NCBI RefSeq assembly: GCF_001461825.1
Contig: NZ_LLZC01000001.1
Location: forward strand, 105,658-169,657
Length of the DNA stretch: 64,000 bases
Source of the DNA: Bacillus velezensis
Lineage (GTDB): Bacteria; Bacillota; Bacilli; Bacillales; Bacillaceae
Reading direction: 5' to 3'
Position 1 is the first letter of the stretch. Each line of letters begins with the position of its first letter. Positions 1 through 8,208 of the stretch are shown one piece after another. Below the pieces are notes generated by a model. That model was not told the origin of the DNA, did not search any database, and saw nothing but the letters and a program-made list of their open reading frames with translations. Position numbers and translations under genes: made by a program.

Positions 1-819
1 ACGATCCTCCGGCGAATACGGATAAGCCTTCGCTTCTTCCACACTCGGCACGCGGCTGTCGGCGCCTTTTCCGACACGAAGAAGCCATAAATCCTGGCTT
101 AAGGCGAGTTCTTCCGCTTTCTCATCCGTAGCCGCGCATATGACGAAAATGGCACAGAGCGAGGCGGGAGCGGAAAAATGGGCGGAGGCCCGGAAATGGT
201 CCCGATAGATCTGAAAAGCTTTTTCCCCGCGTTCCGGATTAATGAAATGGCCGAAGACATAGCCCGCACCTTGAAGAGCGGCGCGTCTGGCGCTGTTTTC
301 CCCGAGTCCGAGCACCCAAAGCTGCGGAGCTGTTTCAATCAAAGGCGCTGTTTTTATTCCTGCATAAGCATGGTTCGAGGGAATCGAATCTGTCAGAAAG
401 GATGATAAATCCTCAAGCTGCCTGTTGAATTCGGTCATGCTTTTCTTTACCCCGTCTGTGAGGGCGAGCCGGATTTTCGTTGTGCCGCCCGGTGAGCGTC
501 CGACCCCGAGGTCAATCCGGTTCGGATGCAGCGCCTCAAGCTGACGGAAAGTTTCCGCGACTTTATAGGGGCTGTACTGCGGCAGCAGCACGCCGCCTGA
601 TCCGACACGGATGGACGTTGTGGCTGCGGCGGTATGAGCGATCATAATTTCCGGCGAAACGCTTGCGAGCCCTCTTGTGCCGTGATGCTCGGCAAACCAG
701 TACCGCTTATAGCCCCATCCTTCACTGAGGCGGGCGAGCTCCGCTGAACGGCGGAGCGTCTCGTGCGGCCCGTTTCCTTTGGATACGGGCGCCTGATCAA
801 GTATGCTTAAATCAATCAC
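1..819 (-). CDS. yceB: LLM-class flavin-dependent monooxygenase YceB (partial, 3' end outside window)
   Basis: Reads leftward from a GTG at 817-819, preceded by a GGAAAGGGG ribosome site, and stays open to base 1 (273 codons visible), so the C-terminus lies outside. The translation has the bacterial luciferase-like (LLM) pattern: an N-terminal LDQAPVSKG, then WFAEHHGTRGLASVSPEI, RVGSGGVLLPQYSPYKVAE and RIDLGVGRSPGG, which form the FMN-binding TIM barrel of single-component flavin oxidoreductases. Near the visible end it reads DLWLLRVGKGADSRVPSVEE, usual for this subgroup. The substrate is unknown. It is divergent from the yceC operon as in B. subtilis. Several shorter open frames inside it on both strands are shadows. 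Confidence 0.88.
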   Translation of the reverse strand, partial: MIDLSILDQAPVSKGNGPHETLRRSAELARLSEGWGYKRYWFAEHHGTRGLASVSPEIMIAHTAAATTSIRVGSGGVLLPQYSPYKVAETFRQLEALHPNRIDLGVGRSPGGTTKIRLALTDGVKKSMTEFNRQLEDLSSFLTDSIPSNHAYAGIKTAPLIETAPQLWVLGLGENSARRAALQGAGYVFGHFINPERGEKAFQIYRDHFRASAHFSAPASLCAIFVICAATDEKAEELALSQDLWLLRVGKGADSRVPSVEEAKAYPYSPEDR

Positions 820-970
820 TCGTCTGCCCCTTTCCTGACATGTATTGATACAAGGATAGGAAAAATGTTCAGTCCCCGTCAATTTCTTTGTTTTCTCTAT
901 TCTCTCCGGAACGAAGGAGAATATAGGAAGTGATTTTTCGCCGTTTTTCGCCAAAAATTCTTATGTTTTA

Positions 971-997
971 TGAAACTTTGATATAATAAAAGACGTA
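971..997 (+). promoter_or_regulatory. Sigma-W-type (ECF) promoter of the yceCDEFGH operon
   Basis: TGAAAC at 971-976 and CGTA at 994-997 are separated by 17 bp, matching the -35/-10 pattern of B. subtilis ECF sigma factors, especially sigma W (also sigma M and X). It lies about 100 bp upstream of yceC. In B. subtilis this operon is known to respond to cell-envelope stress through ECF factors and sigma B. I did not find a convincing sigma-B element. Confidence 0.75.
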
Positions 998-1094
998 TAT
1001 CTTAATAAACACCGGGATTCTTGTCCTGGAATTTAGTAAAAATGCGCACTTGCGGCGTGCTTAGCGGCACCCTTACAGAATAGGAGTGAATCAT

Positions 1095-1691
1095 ATGGCG
1101 ATCTCTTTACAAAAAGGACAGCGGATTGATTTAACAAAAGGAAAAGCCGGCCTGTCAAAACTGCTGGTCGGACTCGGCTGGGACCCTGTATCATCCGGGG
1201 GCTTTTTCGGAAAGCTGTTCGGCGGAGGCGGTGCCAATATCGACTGTGACGCTTCCGTACTGATGCTTGAAAATGATAAAATGACAGACAGCAAAAACGT
1301 CATCTATTTCGGCAATCTGAAAAGCCGGTGCGGCGGTGTCGTACATACGGGTGACAACCTGACGGGTGAAGGCGACGGCGATGATGAACAAATTCTCATC
1401 GATTTAGCGAAAGTGCCCGCTCAGATTAATAAACTTGTGTTTGTCGTCAATATTTACGACTGCGTCAGACGAAAACAGGACTTCGGCCTGATTCAAAACG
1501 CGTTCATCCGCGTTGTTGATCAGGCTAATCGCGAAGAACTGGTGACTTACAATTTAAGAGATAACTATTCAGGCAGAACGAGCCTGATCGCGGCTGAAAT
1601 CTACCGCCAGGACGGCGAGTGGAAATTCGCCGCAGTAGGAGAAGGCACAAACGATACAAAAATCGGCGATATCGTTAACCGATACGCCTAA
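1095..1691 (+). CDS. yceC: TerD-family stress protein YceC
   Basis: A 198-residue TerD-domain protein, first of three tandem paralogues. TerD domains bind calcium through acidic loops; family members are tied to tellurite, phage and envelope-stress tolerance, but the molecular role is unsettled. Visible landmarks are the N-terminal [45 protein letters not shown] and the C-terminal [17 protein letters not shown]. Unlike YceD and YceE it carries a glycine-rich insertion ([18 protein letters not shown]) where the paralogues have the loop GHDFDLD. The ATG at 1095 is preferred over the upstream GTG at 1086 because AGGAGTGA sits 5-6 bases before it and the paralogues begin MAI at the same place. 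First gene of the yce operon. Confidence 0.93.
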   Translation: MAISLQKGQRIDLTKGKAGLSKLLVGLGWDPVSSGGFFGKLFGGGGANIDCDASVLMLENDKMTDSKNVIYFGNLKSRCGGVVHTGDNLTGEGDGDDEQILIDLAKVPAQINKLVFVVNIYDCVRRKQDFGLIQNAFIRVVDQANREELVTYNLRDNYSGRTSLIAAEIYRQDGEWKFAAVGEGTNDTKIGDIVNRYA

Positions 1692-1714
1692 ACGATAAAA
1701 AGGAGAGTGCACTC

Positions 1715-2296
1715 ATGGCAATTTCATTGGCAAAAGGACAAAAAGTAGATTTGACTAAAACAAATCCGGGTCTTTCTAAAGTCGTTGTCGGCCTTGGCTG
1801 GGATACAAACAAATACGACGGCGGACATGACTTTGATTTAGATTCCAGCGTCTTTCTATTAAATGAAGCAGGAAGATGCGCGTCGCCCGATGATTTCATT
1901 TTCTATAATCAGCTTGAAGGCGGAAACGGCTCTGTCGCACATTCAGGCGACAACCTGACAGGCCAGGGCGAAGGCGATGACGAAAGCGTAAGGGTCAACC
2001 TGAGCGCGGTGCCTGCCGCTATTGACAAAATTTCATTCGTCATCACGATTCATGAAGCGGAAGCGCGCGGCCAAAACTTCGGACAAGTTTCCAACGCGTT
2101 CGTGCGCATTGTCAATGAAGAAACAAATGAAGAGCTGATCCGTTATGATCTGGCTGAAGATTTCTCAATTGAAACAGCCATTATCGCAGGGGAGCTTTAC
2201 AGACATAACGGCGAATGGAAATTTTCCGCGATCGGCTCAGGCTACCAAGGCGGACTGGCCCGTATTGCGACAGATTACGGCCTGCAAATCGGCTGA
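1715..2296 (+). CDS. yceD: TerD-family stress protein YceD
   Basis: A 193-residue TerD-domain protein, second of the tandem paralogues, 23 bp after yceC. It has the canonical acidic segment [20 protein letters not shown] and the second acidic patch [17 protein letters not shown], which in TerD structures coordinate calcium, and ends [21 protein letters not shown]. An AGGAGAG ribosome site precedes the ATG. In B. subtilis YceD belongs to the general-stress and ECF sigma regulons; it is cytosolic with no signal peptide. The exact biochemical role is unknown. Confidence 0.94.
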   Translation: MAISLAKGQKVDLTKTNPGLSKVVVGLGWDTNKYDGGHDFDLDSSVFLLNEAGRCASPDDFIFYNQLEGGNGSVAHSGDNLTGQGEGDDESVRVNLSAVPAAIDKISFVITIHEAEARGQNFGQVSNAFVRIVNEETNEELIRYDLAEDFSIETAIIAGELYRHNGEWKFSAIGSGYQGGLARIATDYGLQIG

Positions 2297-2328
2297 ACCA
2301 TATCAAACACAGAAGGGAGAGACAGCAC

Positions 2329-2907
2329 ATGGCTATTCAATTGGCGAAAGGACAGCGTGTTGATCTGACAAAAACGAACCCCGGTCTTACAAAAGCGGTG
2401 ATCGGCTTAGGCTGGGATACGAACAAGTACTCCGGAGGGCATGACTTTGACCTTGACGCGTCGGCTTTTCTTGTCGATGCCCATGACAACTGTGTAAATG
2501 ATCTTGATTTTGTTTTCTACAATAACCTGGAACACCCGAGCGGGGGCGTCATCCATACGGGAGACAACCGGACGGGCGAGGGCGAGGGAGACGATGAACA
2601 AATTATCGTCGACTTCTCAAAAATACCCGCAAATATTGAAAAGATCGGCATCACCGTCACGATTCATGATGCGGAAGCGCGCGGCCAAAATTTCGGACAA
2701 GTGTCTAACGCGTTCGTGCGCGTCGTCGATGAAAACAGCCAGAATGAACTGCTTCGTTTCGATTTAGGGGAAGACTTCTCGATTGAAACGGCGGTTGTCG
2801 TTTGTGAGCTTTACCGCCATGGGGCTGAGTGGAAGTTTAACGCCATCGGCAGCGGGTTTTCCGGCGGTCTGGCATCACTTTGCCGGAATTACGGCTTGCA
2901 GGTGTAA
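2329..2907 (+). CDS. yceE: TerD-family stress protein YceE
   Basis: A 192-residue TerD-domain protein, third of the tandem paralogues and very close to Yce[58 protein letters not shown]. The ATG at 2329 is used because AGAAGGGAGAG lies just upstream and the N-terminus then lines up with YceC and YceD; the open frame itself runs back to 2215 into yceD. It is likely the product of a recent duplication with YceD. It is co-transcribed with yceF, 38 bp downstream. Confidence 0.94.
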   Translation: MAIQLAKGQRVDLTKTNPGLTKAVIGLGWDTNKYSGGHDFDLDASAFLVDAHDNCVNDLDFVFYNNLEHPSGGVIHTGDNRTGEGEGDDEQIIVDFSKIPANIEKIGITVTIHDAEARGQNFGQVSNAFVRVVDENSQNELLRFDLGEDFSIETAVVVCELYRHGAEWKFNAIGSGFSGGLASLCRNYGLQV

Positions 2908-2945
2908 GCAGGAAATTACCGTTTTACTAAATAGGAGGAAAAAAC

Positions 2946-3719
2946 TTGGATTTTCTACATCATATTATGTCGACCTACGCTTCCTTTTTTGATTGGAAAA
3001 TGTGGGGTGAGGTGCTGACTGACCCTGTATCATGGGGGCTGATCGGTTCCTTGGTTCTGCTGGAAGGGCTGCTGTCGGCCGACAATGCGTTAGTGCTTGC
3101 GGTTATGGTAAGGCATCTGCCTGAAAAACAGCGGAAGAAAGCATTAACATACGGATTGTTCGGGGCATATATTTTCCGTTTTATCTTTATCGGGATCGGA
3201 ATGCTGCTCATTAAGTTCTGGTGGATCAAAGTGCTTGGCGCGCTGTACCTGGCTTGGCTCGTCATTAAGCATTTCTGGATCGGAGAAGGTGATGACGATA
3301 CGGAAGGCATGAAGAAAAATTCATGGATGGTCCGTACGTTCGGAATTTTCTGGGCCACTGTCGTTTCAGTTGAGTTAATGGATCTGGCCTTCTCTGTTGA
3401 CAGCATTCTGGCCGCGTTTGCGGTATCGGAAAAAGTGTGGGTGCTCTTGATCGGCGGTATGCTCGGCATTCTCATGATGCGTACAGTCGCAAAAGTATTC
3501 CTTGTTTTAATTGATAAAATCCCTGAGCTTGAAAACACGGCTTTCGTGCTGATCGGGATTATCGCCGTGAAAATGGCGGCGAGCGCCTTTGATTATGAAA
3601 TGCCGCACGTTGTGTTCTTCGGAATCATCATCGCTGCGTTTGTGGTAACGTTTATTATCCACTATTTCAACAAACAAAAGCAGGTTCAGGAGCAAACGGC
3701 TGCATCTAAAGAAGAATAA
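2946..3719 (+). CDS. yceF: TerC-family membrane protein YceF (MeeF)
   Basis: A 257-residue integral membrane protein of the TerC family with about seven hydrophobic segments. It has the family's acidic membrane motifs LLEGLLSADNALVLAVMV near the N-terminus and VELMDLAFSVDSILAAFAVS in the middle, whose aspartate and glutamate side chains are taken to bind the metal. In B. subtilis YceF (MeeF) and YkoY (MeeY) are known to help load manganese onto secreted enzymes such as lipoteichoic acid synthases during Sec export. The start is TTG at 2946 behind TAGGAGGAAAA; no upstream ATG fits. The charged tail (KQKQVQEQTAASKEE) is cytosolic or peripheral. A terminator-like hairpin follows, so yceG and yceH may be made at a different level. 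Confidence 0.94.
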   Translation: MDFLHHIMSTYASFFDWKMWGEVLTDPVSWGLIGSLVLLEGLLSADNALVLAVMVRHLPEKQRKKALTYGLFGAYIFRFIFIGIGMLLIKFWWIKVLGALYLAWLVIKHFWIGEGDDDTEGMKKNSWMVRTFGIFWATVVSVELMDLAFSVDSILAAFAVSEKVWVLLIGGMLGILMMRTVAKVFLVLIDKIPELENTAFVLIGIIAVKMAASAFDYEMPHVVFFGIIIAAFVVTFIIHYFNKQKQVQEQTAASKEE

Positions 3720-3720
3720 A

Positions 3721-3760
3721 ACAAAAAAGGAGGGAGAGTTCATTTCCTTCCTTTTTTGTA
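3721..3760 (+). terminator. Hairpin between yceF and yceG
   Basis: An A-rich/GGAGG arm pairs with CCTTCCTTTTTT ending in a T-run around 3751-3758. It looks like a Rho-independent terminator directly after yceF. Because yceG and yceH are functionally part of the same operon, it probably acts as a partial terminator. Confidence 0.6.
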
Positions 3761-3788
3761 CCGATAATCATGAAGAGAAAGGAGGAAG

Positions 3789-5414
3789 ATGATGAGGCAG
3801 GAAGAATTGGTGATCCGAAAGGCCGAGCCGGAAAACGATGACTGGGAAACGTTTCTGATGCGGCCGCTGCCGGAACGTCCCGGTTACGAGCGGGAAAACG
3901 GGCTGGCGTTTACCCGGCTTGCCGTCCGGATTTTGGGCACTCCTTATGATGAGACGGAGTATTACAATAAGCTTTTCGAGCTGTCTTCTCATGAAAACAT
4001 CCATGTGTTAAGCGAGACGCTGGATAAGACAATCGCGCCTGAAACGTTTCAGGCGCTCCAGCACATCCATTCGGTCAATCAAAAAGAGAAAGGGCTTTCG
4101 GTTTCCAGATTTGTCGCGTTTCTCGATGGGGGCAGGCTGCTTGCCAAACATGCTGATCCGCTTATGCACCGCCGGCTGAGAACCGCGTTTATGACGCTTT
4201 TGGAAACCTTTGCGGATCGGCATGAAAACGGGCTGAATCATCCCGATTTCCGGCGTGTGCTCTTGGATGTGTCAAAGTTTTCGCTGAACCACCTGAATCC
4301 ATGGCTCGAACAAGCCGATATAGAGCGTGAGATGCCGAAGGTGGTGTGGTATGGAGACGCTGCCAAAAGCCAGCTCTATTTTCTCTATTATCTCATGCTG
4401 ATCGGCTGTGACGTCCTATTGTTTCATCCGGCTGCGGAAGATCCGTTCAGCTTGATTGATCCGGATGAGGAACTCAGCTTTGTGATAAAGCTCCCCGCAA
4501 CAGGCGGCCTTGAGCCATTCCCGAAAGAAAAGCCGGACAGAACGTCCACGACGGCCTACCGGTCAACGAAAGAAATTGAGCATGTGCTGAACCATGAGGA
4601 ATCTATGATGTATAAGCCTTGGCAGTTCAGGGATCATACCCCGCAGTCCGTGACATTAAAAACGACGTATGATGAGTTATTTCTCATTGCGAAGGAGCGG
4701 GCGTTTATCCGGCCGCAATTTAAAGCGGACAGGGAGCGGGTGGCCGTTCCGAACCTTTTTGCGAAAGTGATGGGGGTTTCCAAAGATACGAAAGAATATT
4801 GGAACAGACTCCATACCGCCGCGGACTATCAGGAGACACATATGATCCGCAGTTTTCCGTTTACGGAAGAGCTGAAAGCCAACTACCAGTATCACTACAG
4901 TCAGGTTTTGAACGAAGAAGGAGCGATTAACGCGGAAAGGCTTAAAAGAAGCAACATCTGGCAGTACAAGCACCTCCCGTCAGGCGTGCAGAACGCCATC
5001 GCCAATGTGATTTCTGACATGTGCAGAAACCCAGGGCTGAAGGCTTTGCCCGGCGAGCAGGCAAGGGATGCCGCAATCTATTTGTTCCGCCAGGCGACGA
5101 ACCTGCCCGCTTCGCTGCTGCAATTGATTCAGACGTTTGATTACGCCCAAACCGTTCCGAAACTCGTTTTATATCATACGGAACAAAATGGCGAACTCAC
5201 ACGTTCTGACGCCGCCGCTCTGTTGTTTTTAAATAAATTCGGCGTCGATATCATCTTGTATAATCCGCCGGGCCATCAGGACATTGAGCATTATATTGAA
5301 GAAAGCCAATTTGATGTCCATTGGCTGGAGGACATGGTGTTTCGGCAGGAATATAAGGAGCCGTCACTCGTAAGAAAGCTGTTTAGAACCATTACGCAAA
5401 AGCAGGGAGAGTAA
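3789..5414 (+). CDS. yceG: YceG family protein of the ter-like stress operon
   Basis: A 541-residue soluble protein matching B. subtilis YceG, a family found next to TerD, TerC and TelA genes. There is no signal peptide or membrane segment. Visible features include ERPGYERENGLAFTRLAVRILG near the N-terminus, PKVVWYGDAAKSQLYFLYYLMLIGCDVLLFHP in the middle and FLNKFGVDIILYNPPGHQDIEHYIEE near the C-terminus; the last two look like repeated Rossmann-like strand/loop units ending in hydrophobic-HP/PP. Two in-frame ATGs (3789 and 3792) follow AGGAGG; spacing slightly favours 3792. It is followed after 6 bp by yceH. Function is unknown; the context suggests a partner of TerC/TelA in envelope stress or metal handling. 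Confidence 0.88.
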   Translation: MMRQEELVIRKAEPENDDWETFLMRPLPERPGYERENGLAFTRLAVRILGTPYDETEYYNKLFELSSHENIHVLSETLDKTIAPETFQALQHIHSVNQKEKGLSVSRFVAFLDGGRLLAKHADPLMHRRLRTAFMTLLETFADRHENGLNHPDFRRVLLDVSKFSLNHLNPWLEQADIEREMPKVVWYGDAAKSQLYFLYYLMLIGCDVLLFHPAAEDPFSLIDPDEELSFVIKLPATGGLEPFPKEKPDRTSTTAYRSTKEIEHVLNHEESMMYKPWQFRDHTPQSVTLKTTYDELFLIAKERAFIRPQFKADRERVAVPNLFAKVMGVSKDTKEYWNRLHTAADYQETHMIRSFPFTEELKANYQYHYSQVLNEEGAINAERLKRSNIWQYKHLPSGVQNAIANVISDMCRNPGLKALPGEQARDAAIYLFRQATNLPASLLQLIQTFDYAQTVPKLVLYHTEQNGELTRSDAAALLFLNKFGVDIILYNPPGHQDIEHYIEESQFDVHWLEDMVFRQEYKEPSLVRKLFRTITQKQGE

Positions 5415-5420
5415 ATAAAC

Positions 5421-6509
5421 ATGACAGAAAATCAAAATCCGCTTGTTCTTGATAAAAATGAAGAGATTTCTGAACAAAAAGCAGATGACATCAGGGTGCA
5501 GCTGCGCCAAGACCCTGAGGTGCAGCGTATTTCGCAGCAGATTGATGTGAAAAACCAAATGGAGCTGCTGGAGTACGGAAAAGAACCGGCAGTTGAAATC
5601 TCGAAGTTCTCCGACCGCATCTTAAATATGATGAAAACAACAAGTGTCACGGATTCAGGCACAATGCTGACGCAGCTCGGAAAAATCATGGACCGTTTCG
5701 ACAAAAATGATTTCGATGAACCAAAAGGATTTCTCGCTAAAATGTTCAAACGCGGCAACAGCATGATTGAAAAGATTTTTCAAAAGTACCGCACCCTGGG
5801 CGGAGAAATTGAAAAAATCCACGTCGAAATTTCAAAATACAAAGATGAAATGGCAAAGACGAACCATACGCTAGAAGAGATGTATGAAAACAACATTAAC
5901 TACTACATGGAGCTTGAAAAGTATGTCGTTGCCGGGCAGATGAAGCTTGAGGAAATGCAGGCGCTCATTCCTTCTTATGAAGAAAAAGCGGCAGGCGGAA
6001 ACCAGCTTGCGCAAATGCAGCTCGATACGCTTCGTGACGGGCTTCAGGCGCTTGAGGAACGTGTCTATGATTTAGATATGGCGCGGATGGTGGCGCTGCA
6101 AACGGCGCCGCAGATCCGCCTCCTTCAGCGCGGAAATACGAAGCTCATCGGGAAAATCAATTCCGCTTTCGTCATTACGATTCCGATTTTCAAAAACGGC
6201 ATCATTCAGGCTGTCACAGTCAAACGGCAAAAGCTTGTGGCTGATTCAATGAGCGAGCTTGACCGCCGCACGAATGAAATGCTGAAGCGCAACGCTGAAA
6301 ATATTTCAAACCAAAGCGTGGAGATTGCCCGTATGGCAGGCCGTCCGAGCATTGACATTGAGACGATTGAAACGTCTTGGAACACGATTGTCAGCGGTAT
6401 GCAGGAAACGAAACAGATCGAAGAAGAGAACAGACGTATCAGAGAAGACGGCGCGAAACGGATTCAACAGCTTCAGGATAATATTAAAAACGCAGTCTTA
6501 AAGAATTAA
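5421..6509 (+). CDS. yceH: TelA/KlaA-family toxic-anion-resistance-like protein YceH
   Basis: A 362-residue cytosolic protein of the TelA family (named for plasmid tellurite resistance). It is almost entirely alpha-helical and rich in predicted coiled coil, for example ISKYKDEMAKTNHTLEEMYENNINYYMELEKY and the C-terminal QETKQIEEENRRIREDGAKRIQQLQ. The family segment TAPQIRLLQRGNTKLIGKINSAFVITIPIFK near residue 230 is well preserved. Last gene of the yce operon, followed by a strong terminator. In B. subtilis it is induced by envelope stress; the biochemical role is not established. Confidence 0.92.
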   Translation: MTENQNPLVLDKNEEISEQKADDIRVQLRQDPEVQRISQQIDVKNQMELLEYGKEPAVEISKFSDRILNMMKTTSVTDSGTMLTQLGKIMDRFDKNDFDEPKGFLAKMFKRGNSMIEKIFQKYRTLGGEIEKIHVEISKYKDEMAKTNHTLEEMYENNINYYMELEKYVVAGQMKLEEMQALIPSYEEKAAGGNQLAQMQLDTLRDGLQALEERVYDLDMARMVALQTAPQIRLLQRGNTKLIGKINSAFVITIPIFKNGIIQAVTVKRQKLVADSMSELDRRTNEMLKRNAENISNQSVEIARMAGRPSIDIETIETSWNTIVSGMQETKQIEEENRRIREDGAKRIQQLQDNIKNAVLKN

Positions 6510-6516
6510 CACACAC

Positions 6517-6547
6517 CCCGCTTGCTTACGGCAAGCGGGATTTTTTT
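6517..6547 (+). terminator. Terminator of the yceC-H operon
   Basis: CCCGCTTGC at 517-525 pairs with GCAAGCGGG at 531-539 (9-bp perfect stem), followed by seven T's. A classic intrinsic terminator immediately after yceH. Confidence 0.92.
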
Positions 6548-6568
6548 GCGAAAAAAGATAATGACAAT

Positions 6569-6588
6569 GTGTAAAGACAGGTGTAAAC
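6569..6588 (+). promoter_or_regulatory. Possible NiaR operator upstream of niaP
   Basis: The segment holds two GTGTAAA elements around GACAG (first at 6569, second at 6581). NiaR (YrxA) represses niacin uptake and NAD synthesis genes in Bacillus, and niaP belongs to its regulon. The match to the motif is from memory and approximate, so this is an inference from context plus the repeated half-sites. Confidence 0.35.
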
Positions 6589-6624
6589 TTATACGGTAAT
6601 CATTTTCGATTTGAGGTGCTGCTT

Positions 6625-7827
6625 ATGAACAAACAACCTGCCGTCACTCCGCGAAAACTTCTGGCGATTGCCGGAATGGGCTGGCTGTTTGATGCGATGG
6701 ATGTCGGAATTTTATCGTTTATTATCGCCGCGCTTCACACTGATTGGAATTTAACACCCGATCAAATGAAATGGATCGGAAGCGTCAATTCCATCGGTAT
6801 GGCAGCGGGCGCCTTTGTATTCGGAATGCTGGCCGACAGGATCGGCCGGAAAAAAGTGTTTATGATCACGCTGTTATTCTTTTCTGTCGGAAGCGGCATA
6901 TCCGCTTTCGCAACGGGATTGACGGTTTTTCTCATATTGCGTTTTCTGATCGGAATGGGGCTTGGCGGGGAACTGCCTGTCGCCTCGACGCTCGTGTCAG
7001 AAGCGTCCGCTCCCGAAAAGCGGGGACGGATCATCGTGCTGCTTGAGAGCTTTTGGGCCGCGGGCTGGCTTCTTGCGGCGGTGATTTCCTACTTTGTCAT
7101 ACCGTCATTCGGCTGGCAGGCCGCGCTGCTCTTAACGGCGCTGGCCGCGTTTTATGCGCTGTACTTGCGGAAAAGCCTTCCGGAATCACCGGCGCATCAG
7201 GCATTGCCGCAGAAAAAAAGCATACGCGGGCAGGCGGGAAGTGTCTGGACGAAACCGTATATCCGGCCGACGGTGCTGCTGTCTGTCGTTTGGTTCTGCG
7301 TTGTCTTTTCATATTACGGCATGTTTTTATGGCTGCCGAGCGTGATGCTGATGAAAGGCTACAGCATGATTGAGAGCTTCGAATACGTCCTTCTGATGAC
7401 ACTTGCTCAGCTTCCCGGATATTTCTCTGCGGCGTGGCTGATCGAAAAAGCGGGGCGGAAGACCATCTTAGTCATCTATTTGCTCGGAACGGCGGGCAGC
7501 GCTTATTTCTTCGGTGCCGCGGATTCATTGGCCATGCTGCTCACAGCGGGCATGCTGCTGTCCTTCTTCAATCTCGGCGCATGGGGCGTGCTTTACGCCT
7601 ATACACCGGAGCAGTATCCTGCGGCGATCCGTGCGACCGGTTCCGGCACAACGGCGGCTGTCGGCAGAATCGGCGGCATTTTCGGTCCGCTTCTCGTCGG
7701 ATCGCTTGCAGCCCGGAACGTTTCGTTTACAGCAATTTTCGCCGTCTTTTGTGCGGCCATCCTGGTTGCTGTCATCACCATTATTATTCTCGGAAAAGAA
7801 ACGAAACAGACAGAGCTTGCGCAATGA
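6625..7827 (+). CDS. niaP: Niacin transporter NiaP (YceI), MFS
   Basis: A 400-residue major-facilitator protein with 12 predicted membrane helices and the MFS loop motif DRIGRKK between helices 2 and 3. It matches B. subtilis YceI (NiaP), the niacin permease, with hallmark stretches WLFDAMDVGILSFIIAALH, GLGGELPVASTLVSEA, WFCVVFSYYGMFLWLPSVML and LGAWGVLYAYTPEQYP. It imports nicotinate for the NAD salvage pathway; nadE, encoding the last NAD step, lies further along this window. The start at 6625 has GAGGTG about 7 bases upstream; the TTG/ATG-extended frame from 6616 overlaps that site. Monocistronic, with its own terminator. In 168 yceJ and yceK follow; here they are absent. Confidence 0.92.
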   Translation: MNKQPAVTPRKLLAIAGMGWLFDAMDVGILSFIIAALHTDWNLTPDQMKWIGSVNSIGMAAGAFVFGMLADRIGRKKVFMITLLFFSVGSGISAFATGLTVFLILRFLIGMGLGGELPVASTLVSEASAPEKRGRIIVLLESFWAAGWLLAAVISYFVIPSFGWQAALLLTALAAFYALYLRKSLPESPAHQALPQKKSIRGQAGSVWTKPYIRPTVLLSVVWFCVVFSYYGMFLWLPSVMLMKGYSMIESFEYVLLMTLAQLPGYFSAAWLIEKAGRKTILVIYLLGTAGSAYFFGAADSLAMLLTAGMLLSFFNLGAWGVLYAYTPEQYPAAIRATGSGTTAAVGRIGGIFGPLLVGSLAARNVSFTAIFAVFCAAILVAVITIIILGKETKQTELAQ

Positions 7828-7851
7828 GCACCCTTTTGAGGTGCTTTTTTT
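7827..7851 (+). terminator. Terminator of niaP
   Basis: AGCACC at 7827-7832 pairs with GGTGCT at 7840-7845, followed by a run of seven T's. It begins within the stop codon region of niaP. Confidence 0.88.
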
Positions 7852-7852
7852 A

Positions 7853-8208
7853 GTGAGCTGTCTGTTGGCAGACCTATATTTTTCCTTAATATCCCTTATT
7901 TTTAGGAGGGGAAAACTTCTTTTTCCGGGACAATGTCGCAAAAAAATTCTTGTATTTGTAAAAAAAGGATAGGAAATCAGTTTGCAGCACATTCGATGGA
8001 AACGTTCTCAAGCCTGATAAAAGCCCGGTTTCCTTTATAATTTATCCTCAATAAGGAGGATTAGAGAGTATTTAGAAGCATACCAGAGGAAAATAAGACA
8101 CAGGGATGTTTTTAAAGTAATGATACAAAATAAAAGGGATTATGATGTTTGTTTGACTTATTACAAACGTGTTACGGTATTAAAGATTGCTTATTATGGA
8201 GGGAAAAT
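7853..8208 (+). promoter_or_regulatory. Control region of the opuA operon (356 bp, no gene)
   Basis: No protein-coding frame here has a good start and ribosome site. In B. subtilis 168 this spot holds yceJ and yceK; I see no remnant of either. A GGAAAC...GTTTCC imperfect hairpin with a T-rich flank sits near 7998-8042, followed by an orphan AAGGAGGA with no start codon near 8053. A TTGACT at 8153-8158 with TATTAA about 19-20 bp downstream is a candidate opuA promoter; opuA is osmotically induced in B. subtilis. Confidence 0.45.

Noticed and set aside
99..405. Short open frames on both strands at the left edge
   Set aside because: They lie inside the continuous yceB reading frame (minus strand, codon phase ending at base 1), which has clear luciferase-family motifs.
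2975..3538. 187-codon minus-strand frame opposite yceF
   Set aside because: Antisense shadow of a membrane protein gene; no ribosome site, no recognisable domain.
7053..7992. Several frames over niaP and its 3' flank on both strands
   Set aside because: Shadows of niaP; composition is Arg/Cys-rich and they lack ribosome sites.
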